A stretch of 64,000 bases of DNA, from assembly GCF_037126285.1 (NCBI RefSeq), contig NZ_CP147012.1, positions 5,010,001-5,074,000 of the forward strand, given 5' to 3'. Positions 21,581-30,588 of the stretch are shown in pieces. A program made the position numbers and the translations under genes. The notes under the pieces are model-generated. The model was not told the DNA's origin. It saw nothing but the letters and a program-made list of their open reading frames with translations, and did not search any database. How positions within the stretch are numbered: the first letter of the stretch is position 1; each line of letters begins with the position of its first letter. Source of the DNA: Bernardetia sp. MNP-M8. GTDB lineage: Bacteria; Bacteroidota; Bacteroidia; Cytophagales; Bernardetiaceae.

Positions 21581-22510
21581 ATGAACGAAAAAATATTAGT
21601 ATTCTCAACTCAAAAATATGCTTATTTTCAAGAAGCATTTATTAAAGAAAAAACTATTTTTGAAAAAGGAGAATTAGAATACAAACTTTTTCCAGATGGA
21701 GAATCGTATTACAGAATTTTATCAAAATTACAGTCAAAAGAAGCTGTTTTGATTGGTGGAACAGTTTCCGAACAAGACACTATGGAACTCTACGACCTTG
21801 CTTCTGGACTAGTAGATGAAGGTATAAAAAAACTAACGATTATTATTCCTTTTTATGGTTATTCCACTATGGAAAGAACTGTAAAGTCTGGCGAAATCGT
21901 TACTGCCAAAACTCGTGCAAGATTGCTTTCTGCTATTCCTCAATCCTATTCAGGAAACAGAATCATTATGGTAGATTTGCATGTTTCAGGTCTTCAATAT
22001 TACTTTGAAAGAGGAGTTCATACTGTTCATCTGTATGCAAAACCCTTGATTTTGGAAGCTGCTAGAAAATTAGGAGGAAAGGATTTTGTGTTGGCTTCTG
22101 CTGATGCTGGTCGTGCAAAATGGGTAGAATCTTTAGCTTTTGATTTGGGAGTGGATGCAGCCTTTGTGTATAAGCGTCGTTCTTCTGGAAGTGATACAGA
22201 AATTACAGGAATAAATGCTGATGTAAGAGGAAAAAAAGTGGTTTTGTATGATGATATGATTAGGACGGGTGGCTCACTAGTCAATGCAGCTAAGGTTTAT
22301 AAAGAAGCAGGCGCAGAACAAATTTTTGTGGTTGCTACCCATGGCGTTTTTCCAAATGGTAGCGTCAAAAGATTAGAAGAATCTAAATTGATAGAAAGAA
22401 TTATTGTTACAGATACGCATCCAAATGCAAGAGCAGCAGCTCAAAAAACCGATTTTATAGAAATATCATCTATTTCAGACTTATTGATACAAGCTGTAAC
22501 TTCATTTTAA
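21581..22510 (+). CDS. Ribose-phosphate pyrophosphokinase-like protein
   Basis: A 309-aa member of the PRPP synthetase family, which makes PRPP from ribose 5-phosphate and ATP for nucleotide, His and Trp synthesis. Visible motifs are F-P-D-G-E in the N-terminal domain, P-F-Y-G-Y-S-T-M-E-R, the V-D-L-H-V-S-G segment and the PRPP loop V-V-L-Y-D-D-M-I-R-T-G-G-S. The loop has R where classical enzymes have D (D-D-M-I-D-T-G-G), and the ATP-loop region (S-T-M-E-R instead of A-R-Q-D-R) also departs, so it may be a divergent paralogue, possibly with altered specificity. A CCCACGA hairpin follows. Confidence 0.8.
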   Translation: MNEKILVFSTQKYAYFQEAFIKEKTIFEKGELEYKLFPDGESYYRILSKLQSKEAVLIGGTVSEQDTMELYDLASGLVDEGIKKLTIIIPFYGYSTMERTVKSGEIVTAKTRARLLSAIPQSYSGNRIIMVDLHVSGLQYYFERGVHTVHLYAKPLILEAARKLGGKDFVLASADAGRAKWVESLAFDLGVDAAFVYKRRSSGSDTEITGINADVRGKKVVLYDDMIRTGGSLVNAAKVYKEAGAEQIFVVATHGVFPNGSVKRLEESKLIERIIVTDTHPNARAAAQKTDFIEISSISDLLIQAVTSF

Positions 22511-22519
22511 TACCTTTTT

Positions 22520-22541
22520 ACCCACGAATTTATTCGTGGGT
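22520..22541 (+). terminator. CCCACGA hairpin / terminator
   Basis: acccacgaat (22520-22529) and attcgtgggt (22532-22541) form a perfect hairpin followed by TTTTATT, 10 bp after the PRPP synthetase-like gene. The CCCACGA/TCGTGGG stem is the same as in the hairpins flanking the RAYT gene at 63.3-64 kb. Confidence 0.7.
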
Positions 22542-22553
22542 TTTATTATAGCT

Positions 22554-23690
22554 CTAATTTATTACTTCAAAAATTATCTTTGATAGTTCTGCAATAAGCG
22601 CATTATTTACATCATTGCTTTCATTCGAATTTTTAATAAAAATGGCTATTGCATAACTTTTTGTTGGTGTTACTACAATTCCAATATCATTTTCGGCTGC
22701 TTTAAGTCCAAACTCTTGCCCTTCTATTGGTTCTTTTCTAAATGAGCTTCCAGTTTTGTGTCCTAAAAGTATTTTTTGATTGTCTTGTGGCAAACCTGCT
22801 TTTATTTTATTTGCTCCTGTCTGAGTTTCTACCATTATCTTCCACAAAAAATCGTGGGTTTCTTTTTCTAGAATATTTTCTTGATAGAAATGTTTTAATA
22901 AAAGGACAGCATCAGTTGGAGTTGTTGTATTAAGATATTGATTATCAAAAGTTTCATGCATTTTTTCTTCACTGGCTGCGAGGGTTGTATATTTTAGACC
23001 TAATTTTTTGACAAATTTATTCGTTTTTTCTACTCCCTTTTGATTGTATTTTTGTCTAAGTTCTATGCTTTCAGATGCCGAAAGTTCATGCTTTGGCTTT
23101 TTTTCTTTGATTCTTTGCTCAGTTATATAGGCTTTTCCTCCTAAAAAACGAAACAGAATATCACAAACATTATTATCACTTTTCGAAACCATATAAGAAA
23201 GGAGTTCACTCAGTTTTATCGAAAAACCTATTTTTGTTTCATACTGTTCTGCATATTGTTTTTTCAAATCTTCTCGTAAAGGCGAATAGGTTTCTTCTAA
23301 TAAATCCCATTTGGTAATAAATAATTCATCATTCAAATCAAATTTTCCTTTATCAACCTCTTTCAAAATAGCTAGAGCTAAATGAAATTTGTAAACACTC
23401 ATTGTTGGGAATTTTTCTAAATTATTTCTATATAAATCATCTTCTGTTTTGTTATTTGAGTAAAAACTATACAATCCTTCTATATAATAATCTGAATGGC
23501 TCAAATCTACTACTGCAATTCCGATAGTCAGATTTAAGTTTTTCTCTTTTAAAATTGCATCAATAGAATCTTGATAACTACTAAACTGCTTAGTAATTAT
23601 TTTATCATACTTTATTTTTTGCCCAAAACAAGCCTGAAAACCAAACAAAAACAGCAAACAAAAAAATAACGCTTGAAAATACATCTTCAT
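22554..23690 (-). CDS. Class A beta-lactamase (CepA/CfxA-like group)
   Basis: A secreted serine beta-lactamase, 378 aa from the ATG at 23690 with a signal peptide (hydrophobic core to F-G-Q). Catalytic motifs are all present: S-x-x-K as S-V-Y-K, S-D-N as K-S-D-N-N, an omega-loop Glu in S-E-E-K-M-H, and K-T-G as H-K-T-G-S-S. The S-E-E-K-M-H and Q-Y-L-N-T-T-T-P pattern marks the Bacteroidota A2 subgroup. It would hydrolyse beta-lactams in the periplasm; the spectrum cannot be read. It is chromosomal in context, with no adjacent mobile element, and lies divergent from the TonB receptor. Confidence 0.9.
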   Translation of the reverse strand: MKMYFQALFFCLLFLFGFQACFGQKIKYDKIITKQFSSYQDSIDAILKEKNLNLTIGIAVVDLSHSDYYIEGLYSFYSNNKTEDDLYRNNLEKFPTMSVYKFHLALAILKEVDKGKFDLNDELFITKWDLLEETYSPLREDLKKQYAEQYETKIGFSIKLSELLSYMVSKSDNNVCDILFRFLGGKAYITEQRIKEKKPKHELSASESIELRQKYNQKGVEKTNKFVKKLGLKYTTLAASEEKMHETFDNQYLNTTTPTDAVLLLKHFYQENILEKETHDFLWKIMVETQTGANKIKAGLPQDNQKILLGHKTGSSFRKEPIEGQEFGLKAAENDIGIVVTPTKSYAIAIFIKNSNESNDVNNALIAELSKIIFEVIN

Positions 23691-23800
23691 AATTAAAATC
23701 AAATAAAAAGGAAATAAATTTTTATACAATTTTACGGCTTTTTTTTAAAATACCAGTAAAATTAACTATCTTAACTATACCAAATTAAAAATCTACTCTT

Positions 23801-26053
23801 ATGAAAAATACTTTACTCTTATTCTCTTTATTGAGTTTCAGTTGCTTTTCTTCTTTTGCTCAAATAGATTCTCTTCAAAGTGAACTTTACAAATTTTCTT
23901 TAGATGAGCTTACCGAAACCGAAGAAAACCAAACAGCTATCAGTGTTGCATCAAATGTTAGCACCGATGAAAACAAACAGCCTGCTGCTGTAACTACAAT
24001 TACTCGTGAGCAATTGCAACTCAGTTCTGCTCGTACACTTGCTGAGGCTTTAATGCTTTTTGTCCCTGGATTTTTTCTTGTTGAAGATCAAGATGACATG
24101 ATTATGGGTTTTCGTGGTCTTGCCCCTGATAATAACTCAAAGGTAATGCTTCTCATAAATGGACATAATGTAAATACAGAATTTTTTTGGGGTCCTGCTG
24201 ATGCAATTCTTAATAATACAAACTATGATTACATAGAAAGAGTAGAAGTTATTCGTGGTGCTGGTTCGGTTACACTCGGACAGGGGGCACTTTTGGGGGT
24301 AATAAATATCGTAACCAAACAAGGTGAGTTTGGAAAAACAGAAGGTCTTGCAAGAGCAAATATGACGGCTGGTGTTGGATTAAATAGAGCTTTAAATGGT
24401 AGCTTTGATGCTCAACTTCGCTCTGGAGATTTAAAAAGTTATTTTTATATTTCTACAAGTCGTTATCAAGGACAAGAACTTAGAGATGATGGTTGGGCAG
24501 CACAACAAGGAAATCAAGGTTTTGCAGGTGGGTCAGTAAAAGATGTTGGTCTTCGTCTTCGCAAATCAGAAAGTGTTTTGATGACTGGAAATATTGAGTA
24601 TAAAAACTTCAAAATTGAAGCTACTTATACTGACCAAATACGTGATTTGTATAATTTTTATAGAGATAGAAATGTTTTTAATCAGACACTTACAACTATT
24701 ACAGGTTCGTATAATTTTAATTTGAGCCAACACGCAGTTTTGAAAGCAGAAATGAGTTATGCTCAAGATAATTTTGCTCTTTTTTCTGTTATCGGAACGG
24801 CAATGGGAGGTACTCGTGAAGATCGTTTGGGAGGAAAACTACTTTTAAACCTCAATGAATTAGTTCCAAATAACAAATTAGCAATAGGAGTAGAAGCACG
24901 AGTTTTTCAGATGGGAAAAACTAATAATCAAAACAATAATTTTATAGCAAATAAAATTGGAGCTTTCGACCCAACAACAGCAAATCAAGTTTTGACAATG
25001 GGTTTTAGAAAAGACATACAAGTTTTTAGTTTTTTTGCAGAAGATTATTATACAGTTTCTGATAAACTAGAAGTCTTTGGAGCTTTTCGTTATGATAACC
25101 ATCCTTTTTGGGGAAATAATATTTCACCTCGTGTAGGTGCTATTTATTCTCCTACTGAAAAATTTATTACTCGTCTTTCGTATCAAACAGGTTTTAGAGG
25201 TGCAGTAGGTTTGCATTACACAGGAGGATATAATGGTGATGGATTTTTGCGTGCTGATAATTATGGTCGTGTAAATGGTGCAGATATTCCAGTTTTTGAT
25301 GCTAATGGAAATCCAACAAGTGATACAGAAAGAAATATTCCAACTGTTTTACCTGAAAGAATAAATGGAATTGAGGGTTCATTTACGTTCCTTCCTTCCA
25401 AAAAATTAAAATTTAATGCTGTTGCTTTTTATAATAGCATTACCAATGTAATTGATGTAGGAGTAATTTATCGTGATCCTAATGATGTTATTTTAGATGA
25501 AATTGGCACAGACAAAGCAGGAGATTGGAATGGGTTTTGGTATTTCAAAAATACCCCAGGAAGTTTTAATCAAGTAGGTTTAGAAACTTCAATGACCTAT
25601 TCGCAGGATATTTTTAACTTAATTTTGTCGCATTCATTAGTTAAAGTTTTGGGAGCAACTGATGAACAAAAACAAATTGCACAAGGAGGAAATAGTATGT
25701 ATTTGGCAGATGATGGCAATGAAAATTTGCATTTTAAAGCCTATCCAGAAAGTGTATTTCGTACCAATTTTATTGTAACTCCTATTTCTTCATTTTCTAT
25801 TGGAATGAATGCACTTTATTATAGCAAGTGGTATTCACCTATTGGAACAGTTGCAGATGGAGGATTGATTGTAAACCTTTCTACACAATGGAACATAACA
25901 AAAACAGTTCAATGGGGAGTTTCTATAAAAAATTTACTTAATGAAAAAAATCTTTCGCCTATGAATAGTAATGCAGGAGGAGAAGATATTTCATCTGGAA
26001 CGCCAGCTTGGGAAACCACAACAGGTTGGACTACCATTCGTTTGAATTTTTAG
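23801..26053 (+). CDS. TonB-dependent outer-membrane receptor
   Basis: A 750-aa outer-membrane receptor with a signal peptide (to S-S-F-A-Q), an N-terminal plug domain (residues ~55-175: P-A-A-V-T-T-I-T-R, A-L-M-L-F-V-P-G-F, M-G-F-R-G-L, V-E-V-I-R-G-A-G-S, G-A-L-L-G-V-I-N-I-V-T) and a 22-strand-type beta-barrel ending in the aromatic C-terminal signature (T-T-I-R-L-N-F). There is no carboxypeptidase-regulatory domain and no SusD partner, so it is more like a siderophore, vitamin or metal receptor than a SusC. The substrate is unknown. Confidence 0.9.
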   Translation: MKNTLLLFSLLSFSCFSSFAQIDSLQSELYKFSLDELTETEENQTAISVASNVSTDENKQPAAVTTITREQLQLSSARTLAEALMLFVPGFFLVEDQDDMIMGFRGLAPDNNSKVMLLINGHNVNTEFFWGPADAILNNTNYDYIERVEVIRGAGSVTLGQGALLGVINIVTKQGEFGKTEGLARANMTAGVGLNRALNGSFDAQLRSGDLKSYFYISTSRYQGQELRDDGWAAQQGNQGFAGGSVKDVGLRLRKSESVLMTGNIEYKNFKIEATYTDQIRDLYNFYRDRNVFNQTLTTITGSYNFNLSQHAVLKAEMSYAQDNFALFSVIGTAMGGTREDRLGGKLLLNLNELVPNNKLAIGVEARVFQMGKTNNQNNNFIANKIGAFDPTTANQVLTMGFRKDIQVFSFFAEDYYTVSDKLEVFGAFRYDNHPFWGNNISPRVGAIYSPTEKFITRLSYQTGFRGAVGLHYTGGYNGDGFLRADNYGRVNGADIPVFDANGNPTSDTERNIPTVLPERINGIEGSFTFLPSKKLKFNAVAFYNSITNVIDVGVIYRDPNDVILDEIGTDKAGDWNGFWYFKNTPGSFNQVGLETSMTYSQDIFNLILSHSLVKVLGATDEQKQIAQGGNSMYLADDGNENLHFKAYPESVFRTNFIVTPISSFSIGMNALYYSKWYSPIGTVADGGLIVNLSTQWNITKTVQWGVSIKNLLNEKNLSPMNSNAGGEDISSGTPAWETTTGWTTIRLNF

Positions 26054-26434
26054 AGAATTACTTTTTTTCTTAAAAAATATTGAAATAGATTGATAATATT
26101 TGTCTGTTGGAATAATCAAACTCTTACTTTTTTAGTTTAATAGTAGACCAATACAAAAAACATTTGCTTTTAAAACTGCTCTAATTTTAGTATCTTGCTA
26201 AGAATAAAAGCAGAGTTCTGTTTTTACTTTGTTTTAAAGAAAAAAATGAAACCTGTTTTGTTCAAGATTCTAAATTACCATGTTTTCAAAAACTTTTTCA
26301 CATAGAAATAAAATTAAAATTTGTTAATAAAAGAATATCAAAATTTTATTCTGTTTTATTGTGTATCGTTTTAGAAAATCAATTTTGTATTACCCTATTT
26401 CAGCTAAATAAAAATCACAAAAATTTATACAAAT
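26054..26434. other. 380-bp AT-rich spacer, nothing recognised
   Basis: This spacer lies between the TonB receptor and the aminotransferase gene on the same strand. It is strongly AT-rich with poly-A/T tracts. I find no hairpin, repeat copy, RNA gene or riboswitch. It must hold the aminotransferase promoter. Confidence 0.3.
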
Positions 26435-27520
26435 ATGCTCTCTACCGACACAAGTATTTATATTGATGTTCAGCCAACAGCACATTCACGCATTACAGAA
26501 TTAGACCAAGATAATATTCCTTTTGGTCGTGTTTTTTCTGACCACATGTTTATTGCTGATTATAAAGATGGAGCTTGGACAGATTTTAAAATTGTGCCTT
26601 ATGGTAACCTTTCATTGAGTCCAGCAGCTTCGACTCTTCATTATTCTCAAACTATTTTTGAAGGAATGAAAGCGTTCTATAATAAAAAAGATGAAGTTGT
26701 TCTTTTCCGTCCAGAAGAAAATTATGAGCGTTTAATGCGTTCTTGTGAGCGTATGTGTATTCCTAAAATGAACAAGGAAATTTTTATGCAAGGACTAAAA
26801 AAATTGATAGATGTAGATAGAAAATGGGTTCCTAAATCAGAAGGAAGTTCACTTTATATTCGTCCATTTATCTTTGCATCTGAAGGTTTTTTGGGAGTTC
26901 GTCCTGCCGAAGAGTATAAATTTATCATTTTTACATGTCCTGTGGGCGCATACTATACACAGCCTGTACGTGTAAAAGTAGAAACTAAATTTGTTCGTGC
27001 TGCAAGTGGAGGAACAGGAAATGCAAAAACGGGAGGAAATTATGCAGCAGCTTTATATCCAGCTAAATTAGCACAAGAAGAAGGATATCATCAGCTTATC
27101 TGGACAGATGCAAAAGAACACAAATACATTGAAGAGTCTGGAACAATGAATATTATGTTTGTCATTGATGATGGAAGCAAAGGAAAAATACTTACGCCAC
27201 CCGTAGGAGATACTATTTTGAATGGAATTACTCGCAAAAGTTTGGTTCTCTTAGCAAAAGATTTGGGCTATGAAGTAGAAGAACGACCTGTAACAGTAGC
27301 AGAGATAGAAGGAGCTATGAAAAATGGTAACCTAACTGAAGCCTTTGGAGTAGGAACAGCAGCCGTAATTTCTCAAATTGCAGCCATTGGAATAGAAGGT
27401 ATAGATTATGAACTCCCTGCCATAGAAACTCGTAAAATAAGTAATCATATTTTGAAAGAATTAAAAGCCATTCGTTCAGCAGAAAGTGAAGACCGTTTTG
27501 GGTGGATGGAAAAAGTCTAA
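26435..27520 (+). CDS. ilvE: Branched-chain amino acid aminotransferase
   Basis: A 361-aa PLP-dependent fold type IV aminotransferase that interconverts Val/Leu/Ile and their 2-oxo acids with glutamate. The PLP lysine lies in G-N-A-K-T-G-G-N-Y, followed by the conserved H-K-Y-I-E-E-S-G-T-M-N. The length and this block place it in the eukaryote/Bacteroidota type (BCAT IIb) rather than the shorter E. coli type. It stands alone, with its own terminator. Confidence 0.92.
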   Translation: MLSTDTSIYIDVQPTAHSRITELDQDNIPFGRVFSDHMFIADYKDGAWTDFKIVPYGNLSLSPAASTLHYSQTIFEGMKAFYNKKDEVVLFRPEENYERLMRSCERMCIPKMNKEIFMQGLKKLIDVDRKWVPKSEGSSLYIRPFIFASEGFLGVRPAEEYKFIIFTCPVGAYYTQPVRVKVETKFVRAASGGTGNAKTGGNYAAALYPAKLAQEEGYHQLIWTDAKEHKYIEESGTMNIMFVIDDGSKGKILTPPVGDTILNGITRKSLVLLAKDLGYEVEERPVTVAEIEGAMKNGNLTEAFGVGTAAVISQIAAIGIEGIDYELPAIETRKISNHILKELKAIRSAESEDRFGWMEKV

Positions 27521-27546
27521 TCTGAAATTATGAATGGTAAATTGTG

Positions 27547-27580
27547 AACGCATTGTTTTATTAGTTTAATTCAATGCGTT
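27547..27580 (+). terminator. Hairpin terminator after ilvE
   Basis: aacgcattg (27547-27555) and caatgcgtt (27572-27580) pair perfectly, followed by a run of seven T, 26 bp after the stop. Confidence 0.75.
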
Positions 27581-27737
27581 TTTTTATTTGTTTCTAAAAA
27601 TCACTTATCTTTAAAGCAATAACATTCGTTTACTACTTTATTTAGAGAGATATACGAAAGTTTTTTTAAATAATTGAACGCTATTGCGTTTATAAACCAG
27701 TTGCTGCCATTTTAGTAGAAATCATTCACAGAAAACT

Positions 27738-28220
27738 ATGAACAAGTCTGACGACAACACATTATTTGAATTATTTTTTCATAAAAGCAAAGAATACTAT
27801 ATTGACAAATTGATAAGCTATCAAACAGGTCAAAAATTTACCTTTAATGTTTTTGCATTTTTGTTCGGACTTTTTTGGTTTATATATAGGAAAATGTATC
27901 TACAAGCATTTGTGATTTTGCTTATCGTAGTAGGAGAAGGTTTTTTAGAAGTATTGTTTTTCCCTGATATGGACGAATCTACTATTAACACTGTTAATGT
28001 TGTTATGACAATCTTAATAGCTACAATTACAGGGTTCATGGGAAATTATTTGTATATAAAACACGCAGAAAGAGTAATAACAAATGCTCAACAAAAATAT
28101 AATGACACAGAACAAATACATAAAATAGTCAAGCGTAAAGGAGGCGTTAGTTACTTAGTTTTTATTATATTAGCAGGTATAATCGCTTTAACTTTCCTTT
28201 ATAATAACTTTATCCCATAG
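27738..28220 (+). CDS. DUF2628-type membrane protein
   Basis: A 160-aa inner-membrane protein with about four hydrophobic segments. The region F-T-F-N-V-F-A-F-L-F-G-L-F-W-F-I-Y-R-K-M-Y is the DUF2628 signature (G-x-F-W-x-x-Y-R-K-M). Function unknown. It opens a run of short genes (27.7-33 kb) that look like individually acquired cassettes. The next gene starts 16 bp downstream. Confidence 0.75.
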   Translation: MNKSDDNTLFELFFHKSKEYYIDKLISYQTGQKFTFNVFAFLFGLFWFIYRKMYLQAFVILLIVVGEGFLEVLFFPDMDESTINTVNVVMTILIATITGFMGNYLYIKHAERVITNAQQKYNDTEQIHKIVKRKGGVSYLVFIILAGIIALTFLYNNFIP

Positions 28221-28236
28221 AAAACCACACTAACCA

Positions 28237-28578
28237 ATGAAAAGATTTTTCCAACTAATTTTTATTTTGATGACCTTGACCATTTTGTTGACAAGTTGTA
28301 ATCAAACTAAATTTAACTCCGAAGAATGGAGAAATTGGGAAGAATCAGAAGTAGATTTGTCTTTACGTTGGGATATGACAGAAGACTTGATTGACGAATA
28401 TGACTTAAAAGGAATGTCATTTGAACAAGTAATAAAACTGCTTGGTCAACCAGACAAAAAAACTAAAAAACAACTTGAGTACTTTCTTGGACATACTAGA
28501 GAAGGAATTAATACGGGTTATTTGATTTTAACAATTGAGAATAACACGATTACCGAGTATATAATCTATAACGGATAG
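28237..28578 (+). CDS. BamE/SmpA-like small lipoprotein
   Basis: A 113-aa lipoprotein with lipobox L-T-S-C near residue 21. The segment L-K-G-M-S-F-E-Q-V-I-K-L-L-G-Q-P-D matches the G-M-x-x-x-x-V-x-x-L-L-G-x-P helix-turn of BamE-like folds. True BamE belongs to the BAM complex, but many unrelated lipoproteins share the fold, so I do not assign that role. It lies 16 bp after the DUF2628 gene and is probably cotranscribed. A repeat-like element follows. Confidence 0.65.
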   Translation: MKRFFQLIFILMTLTILLTSCNQTKFNSEEWRNWEESEVDLSLRWDMTEDLIDEYDLKGMSFEQVIKLLGQPDKKTKKQLEYFLGHTREGINTGYLILTIENNTITEYIIYNG

Positions 28579-28626
28579 AAAAAAAACTACCACTAACATC
28601 AGTTTAGCAAAAATAGACTTAATATT

Positions 28627-28728
28627 TTGACACAGACTTTTGAACATAAAATAAACTTTTAGAGGTTTAGCGAGGGAAGGAGCTAAGAAATCCCACTTTC
28701 GCCAAGCCATACCGTTGGCAAACATTAA
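28627..28728. repeat. Cassette-associated intergenic element, copy 1
   Basis: About 100 bp alignable by eye to 31163-31255. Both copies share the ACACAGAC-x-TTTGAACA start, then AAATCC-x-ACTTTC-x-C-x-AAGCCA and CGTT near the end. Within copy 1, ggtttagcga and tcgccaagcc form an imperfect stem. It precedes the Crp-like gene at 28772. The layout resembles cassette recombination sites, but canonical attC consensus bases are not satisfied. Confidence 0.55.
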
Positions 28729-28771
28729 AACGAACCTCTGTACTAAATCGAAAAATTGTAGTCAATAAAAA

Positions 28772-29353
28772 ATGAACATTGAAAAAATCTTAAATGAAAT
28801 TGGAGAAATTTATTCACCAATATCCAATGAATGTCAGAAGGAATTTATTGCCAATTCAAAAATTAGCACGTTTAAAAAAGGAGAAATTGTGGTTCGTGAA
28901 GGACAATTTTCTAAAAAAGGATATCTAATTGTACAAGGCTGTTCTAGAGCCTATTACCTGAAAGACGGAAAGGACATTTCTGACTGGTTTACTTTTGAAA
29001 ATCAGATTATGGCTTCTATAGTAAGTTTTTTCAGCAAAGAGCCGAGTCCTCATTATGTTGAGTTTATTGAAGATTCAACAGTTATTGAGTTTACAAAAGA
29101 CACTGTAGATATACTTACTAATAAATATCACGATTTTGAACGCTTTATAAGCAAAGTGATAACCGAAACTATGTTAGGTTTGTGCGAAAGATTGTATACC
29201 ATTCAATTCAATAAAGCGGAGGAACGGTACAAGCACCTTTTAACAATTTATCCTGACATAACAAACAGAATTCCACTCACTCATATTGCTTCTTATTTGG
29301 GAATTACACTTGAAACTTTGAGTAGAATAAGAAACCCTAAAAACCGAATTTGA
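28772..29353 (+). CDS. Crp/Fnr-family transcriptional regulator
   Basis: A 193-aa protein with a cyclic-nucleotide-binding-like beta roll (residues ~15-120; F-K-K-G-E-I-V-V-R-E-G, G-Y-L-I-V-Q-G) and a C-terminal helix-turn-helix (R-I-P-L-T-H-I-A-S-Y-L-G-I-T-L-E-T-L-S-R-I-R). The phosphate-binding cassette is not conserved, so cAMP binding is doubtful; this is usual for Bacteroidota Crp-like proteins. It is upstream of a small membrane protein and a flavodoxin-fold oxidoreductase that it may control. A second paralogue lies at 31281. Confidence 0.85.
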   Translation: MNIEKILNEIGEIYSPISNECQKEFIANSKISTFKKGEIVVREGQFSKKGYLIVQGCSRAYYLKDGKDISDWFTFENQIMASIVSFFSKEPSPHYVEFIEDSTVIEFTKDTVDILTNKYHDFERFISKVITETMLGLCERLYTIQFNKAEERYKHLLTIYPDITNRIPLTHIASYLGITLETLSRIRNPKNRI

Positions 29354-29401
29354 TCTATATCAAATGATACCACTTCCATTAGTTTGACCTTTGTAATAAA
29401 T

Positions 29402-29475
29402 AATTACAAATGGAATAACAAAATTTATAACTAAAATTAATTACAAATGGAAGAACAAAATTTACAACTAAAATC
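29402..29475. repeat. 37-bp tandem duplication spanning a start codon
   Basis: 29402-29438 and 29439-29475 are adjacent copies with three mismatches. The second copy holds the start ATG (29447) of the following gene; the first copy has an ATG followed by GAA and then TAA, so it is a dead decoy start. Confidence 0.8.
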
Positions 29476-29770
29476 AATTTGGGGAAAATGGTGGGAACCT
29501 ATTAGAAAATGGTTTTATCCTGCTTGGCTTATCTACGAAACCACCGTTCGCTTTTATGACTATTCAGAAGTCATCTATCTTTTTTTTATCGCACAAAATT
29601 ACTTGGGAGAACTTGGCTCACAAATCTTAGCTGTGCTTTGTAGCATTACTACTTTTGCAATTTGTAGCTTCTTTTTGACTGTTCCTACCACTTTCATACT
29701 CTATAAATTCTTCAAAATAGAAACTTTATCAGGAACACAATTTGAATCAAAAATCAAAAAATATTTCTAA
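29447..29770 (+). CDS. Small membrane protein of unknown function
   Basis: A 107-aa protein with two or three hydrophobic segments and a Trp/Tyr-rich N-terminal part (W-G-K-W-W-E-P-I-R-K-W-F-Y-P-A-W). I do not recognise the family. Its start codon lies in the second unit of a 37-bp tandem duplication. It ends four bases before the next ATG (29775), so it is tightly coupled to the oxidoreductase gene. Confidence 0.6.
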   Translation: MEEQNLQLKSIWGKWWEPIRKWFYPAWLIYETTVRFYDYSEVIYLFFIAQNYLGELGSQILAVLCSITTFAICSFFLTVPTTFILYKFFKIETLSGTQFESKIKKYF

Positions 29771-29774
29771 GTAG

Positions 29775-30353
29775 ATGAAGAAAATACTAATTATAAACGG
29801 ACATCCTGACAAGGAAAGCTTCAGTTTTGGACTTTCAGAAGCCTATAAAATAGGTGCTGAAAAATCAAATGCTGAAATAAAAGAAATTAATATCCGAGAA
29901 TTGAACTTCAACCCAAACCTAGAATTTGGATATAGAAAACGGACTGAACTAGAACCAGATTTACTAGCTGCACAGGATAAATTAAAATGGGCAGACCATA
30001 TAGTTTGGGTATATCCTGTTTGGTGGAGCTCTGTCCCTGCAATGATGAAAGGCTTTTTAGACCGAATTTTACTTCCTGGATTTGCTTTTAATAAAAGAGA
30101 AAACTCATTGCTTTCGGATAAGTGCCTGACAGGTAAATCTGCTAGAATAATTTGCACAATGGATCAACCAACTTGGTTTTACAAATTTGTTTATAGAAGC
30201 CCTAGCCACAATGCAATGAAAAAAGGAACATTGCATTATATTGGTGTGAAAAAAGTGCGAATTACAGCCATTGGACCTATACGCCTTTCTACAGAAGAGT
30301 TTAGAGCTAAATGGTTGAATAAAGTTGAAAAATTGGGGCAGATGAATAAGTAA
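29775..30353 (+). CDS. NAD(P)H:quinone oxidoreductase, flavodoxin-like fold
   Basis: A 192-aa FMN/FAD-binding protein of the NQO1/KefF/MdaB group, which catalyses two-electron reduction of quinones by NAD(P)H. Motifs are I-N-G-H-P-D at the phosphate-binding start, P-V-W-W-S-S-V-P-A-M-M-K-G-F-L-D-R at the active site, and the F-N-K-R segment. It sits directly after the small membrane protein and downstream of a Crp-like regulator gene, a common layout for a detoxification unit. Confidence 0.85.
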   Translation: MKKILIINGHPDKESFSFGLSEAYKIGAEKSNAEIKEINIRELNFNPNLEFGYRKRTELEPDLLAAQDKLKWADHIVWVYPVWWSSVPAMMKGFLDRILLPGFAFNKRENSLLSDKCLTGKSARIICTMDQPTWFYKFVYRSPSHNAMKKGTLHYIGVKKVRITAIGPIRLSTEEFRAKWLNKVEKLGQMNK

Positions 30354-30530
30354 TACCCACCTGTTCGTAATGTCCACTACGAACCTACAAATCTATTTAA
30401 GTGTCACGCTTTGTATTTCATACTAATACAAGCACACCACTAAGAACAACAATGAAAATAAAATTTTATCTACTGCTTTTTAGGATTTCTTTGTAACTTT
30501 GAGAGAACCTAAATTTATAATTATGAACAG

Positions 30531-30568
30531 ATTATTCCTAAGCCATATAAGTTGTGTGACATTTAATA
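30531..30568. repeat. Possible degraded copy of the cassette-associated element
   Basis: A short segment, CCTAAGCCA followed by AAGTTG, resembles the right end of the elements at 28627 and 31163 and lies at the equivalent place, just upstream of a gene (30589). Similarity is weak. Confidence 0.3.
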
Positions 30569-30588
30569 AAAACTATTGAATTTTAAAA

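Noticed and set aside
22554-23690. Acquired antibiotic-resistance element
   Set aside because: The beta-lactamase gene has no IS, integron or repeat copies at its borders and reads as a normal chromosomal gene of the group.
28528-28725. Minus-strand frame of 65 codons
   Set aside because: It lies over the cassette-associated repeat and the end of the lipoprotein gene, without coding features.
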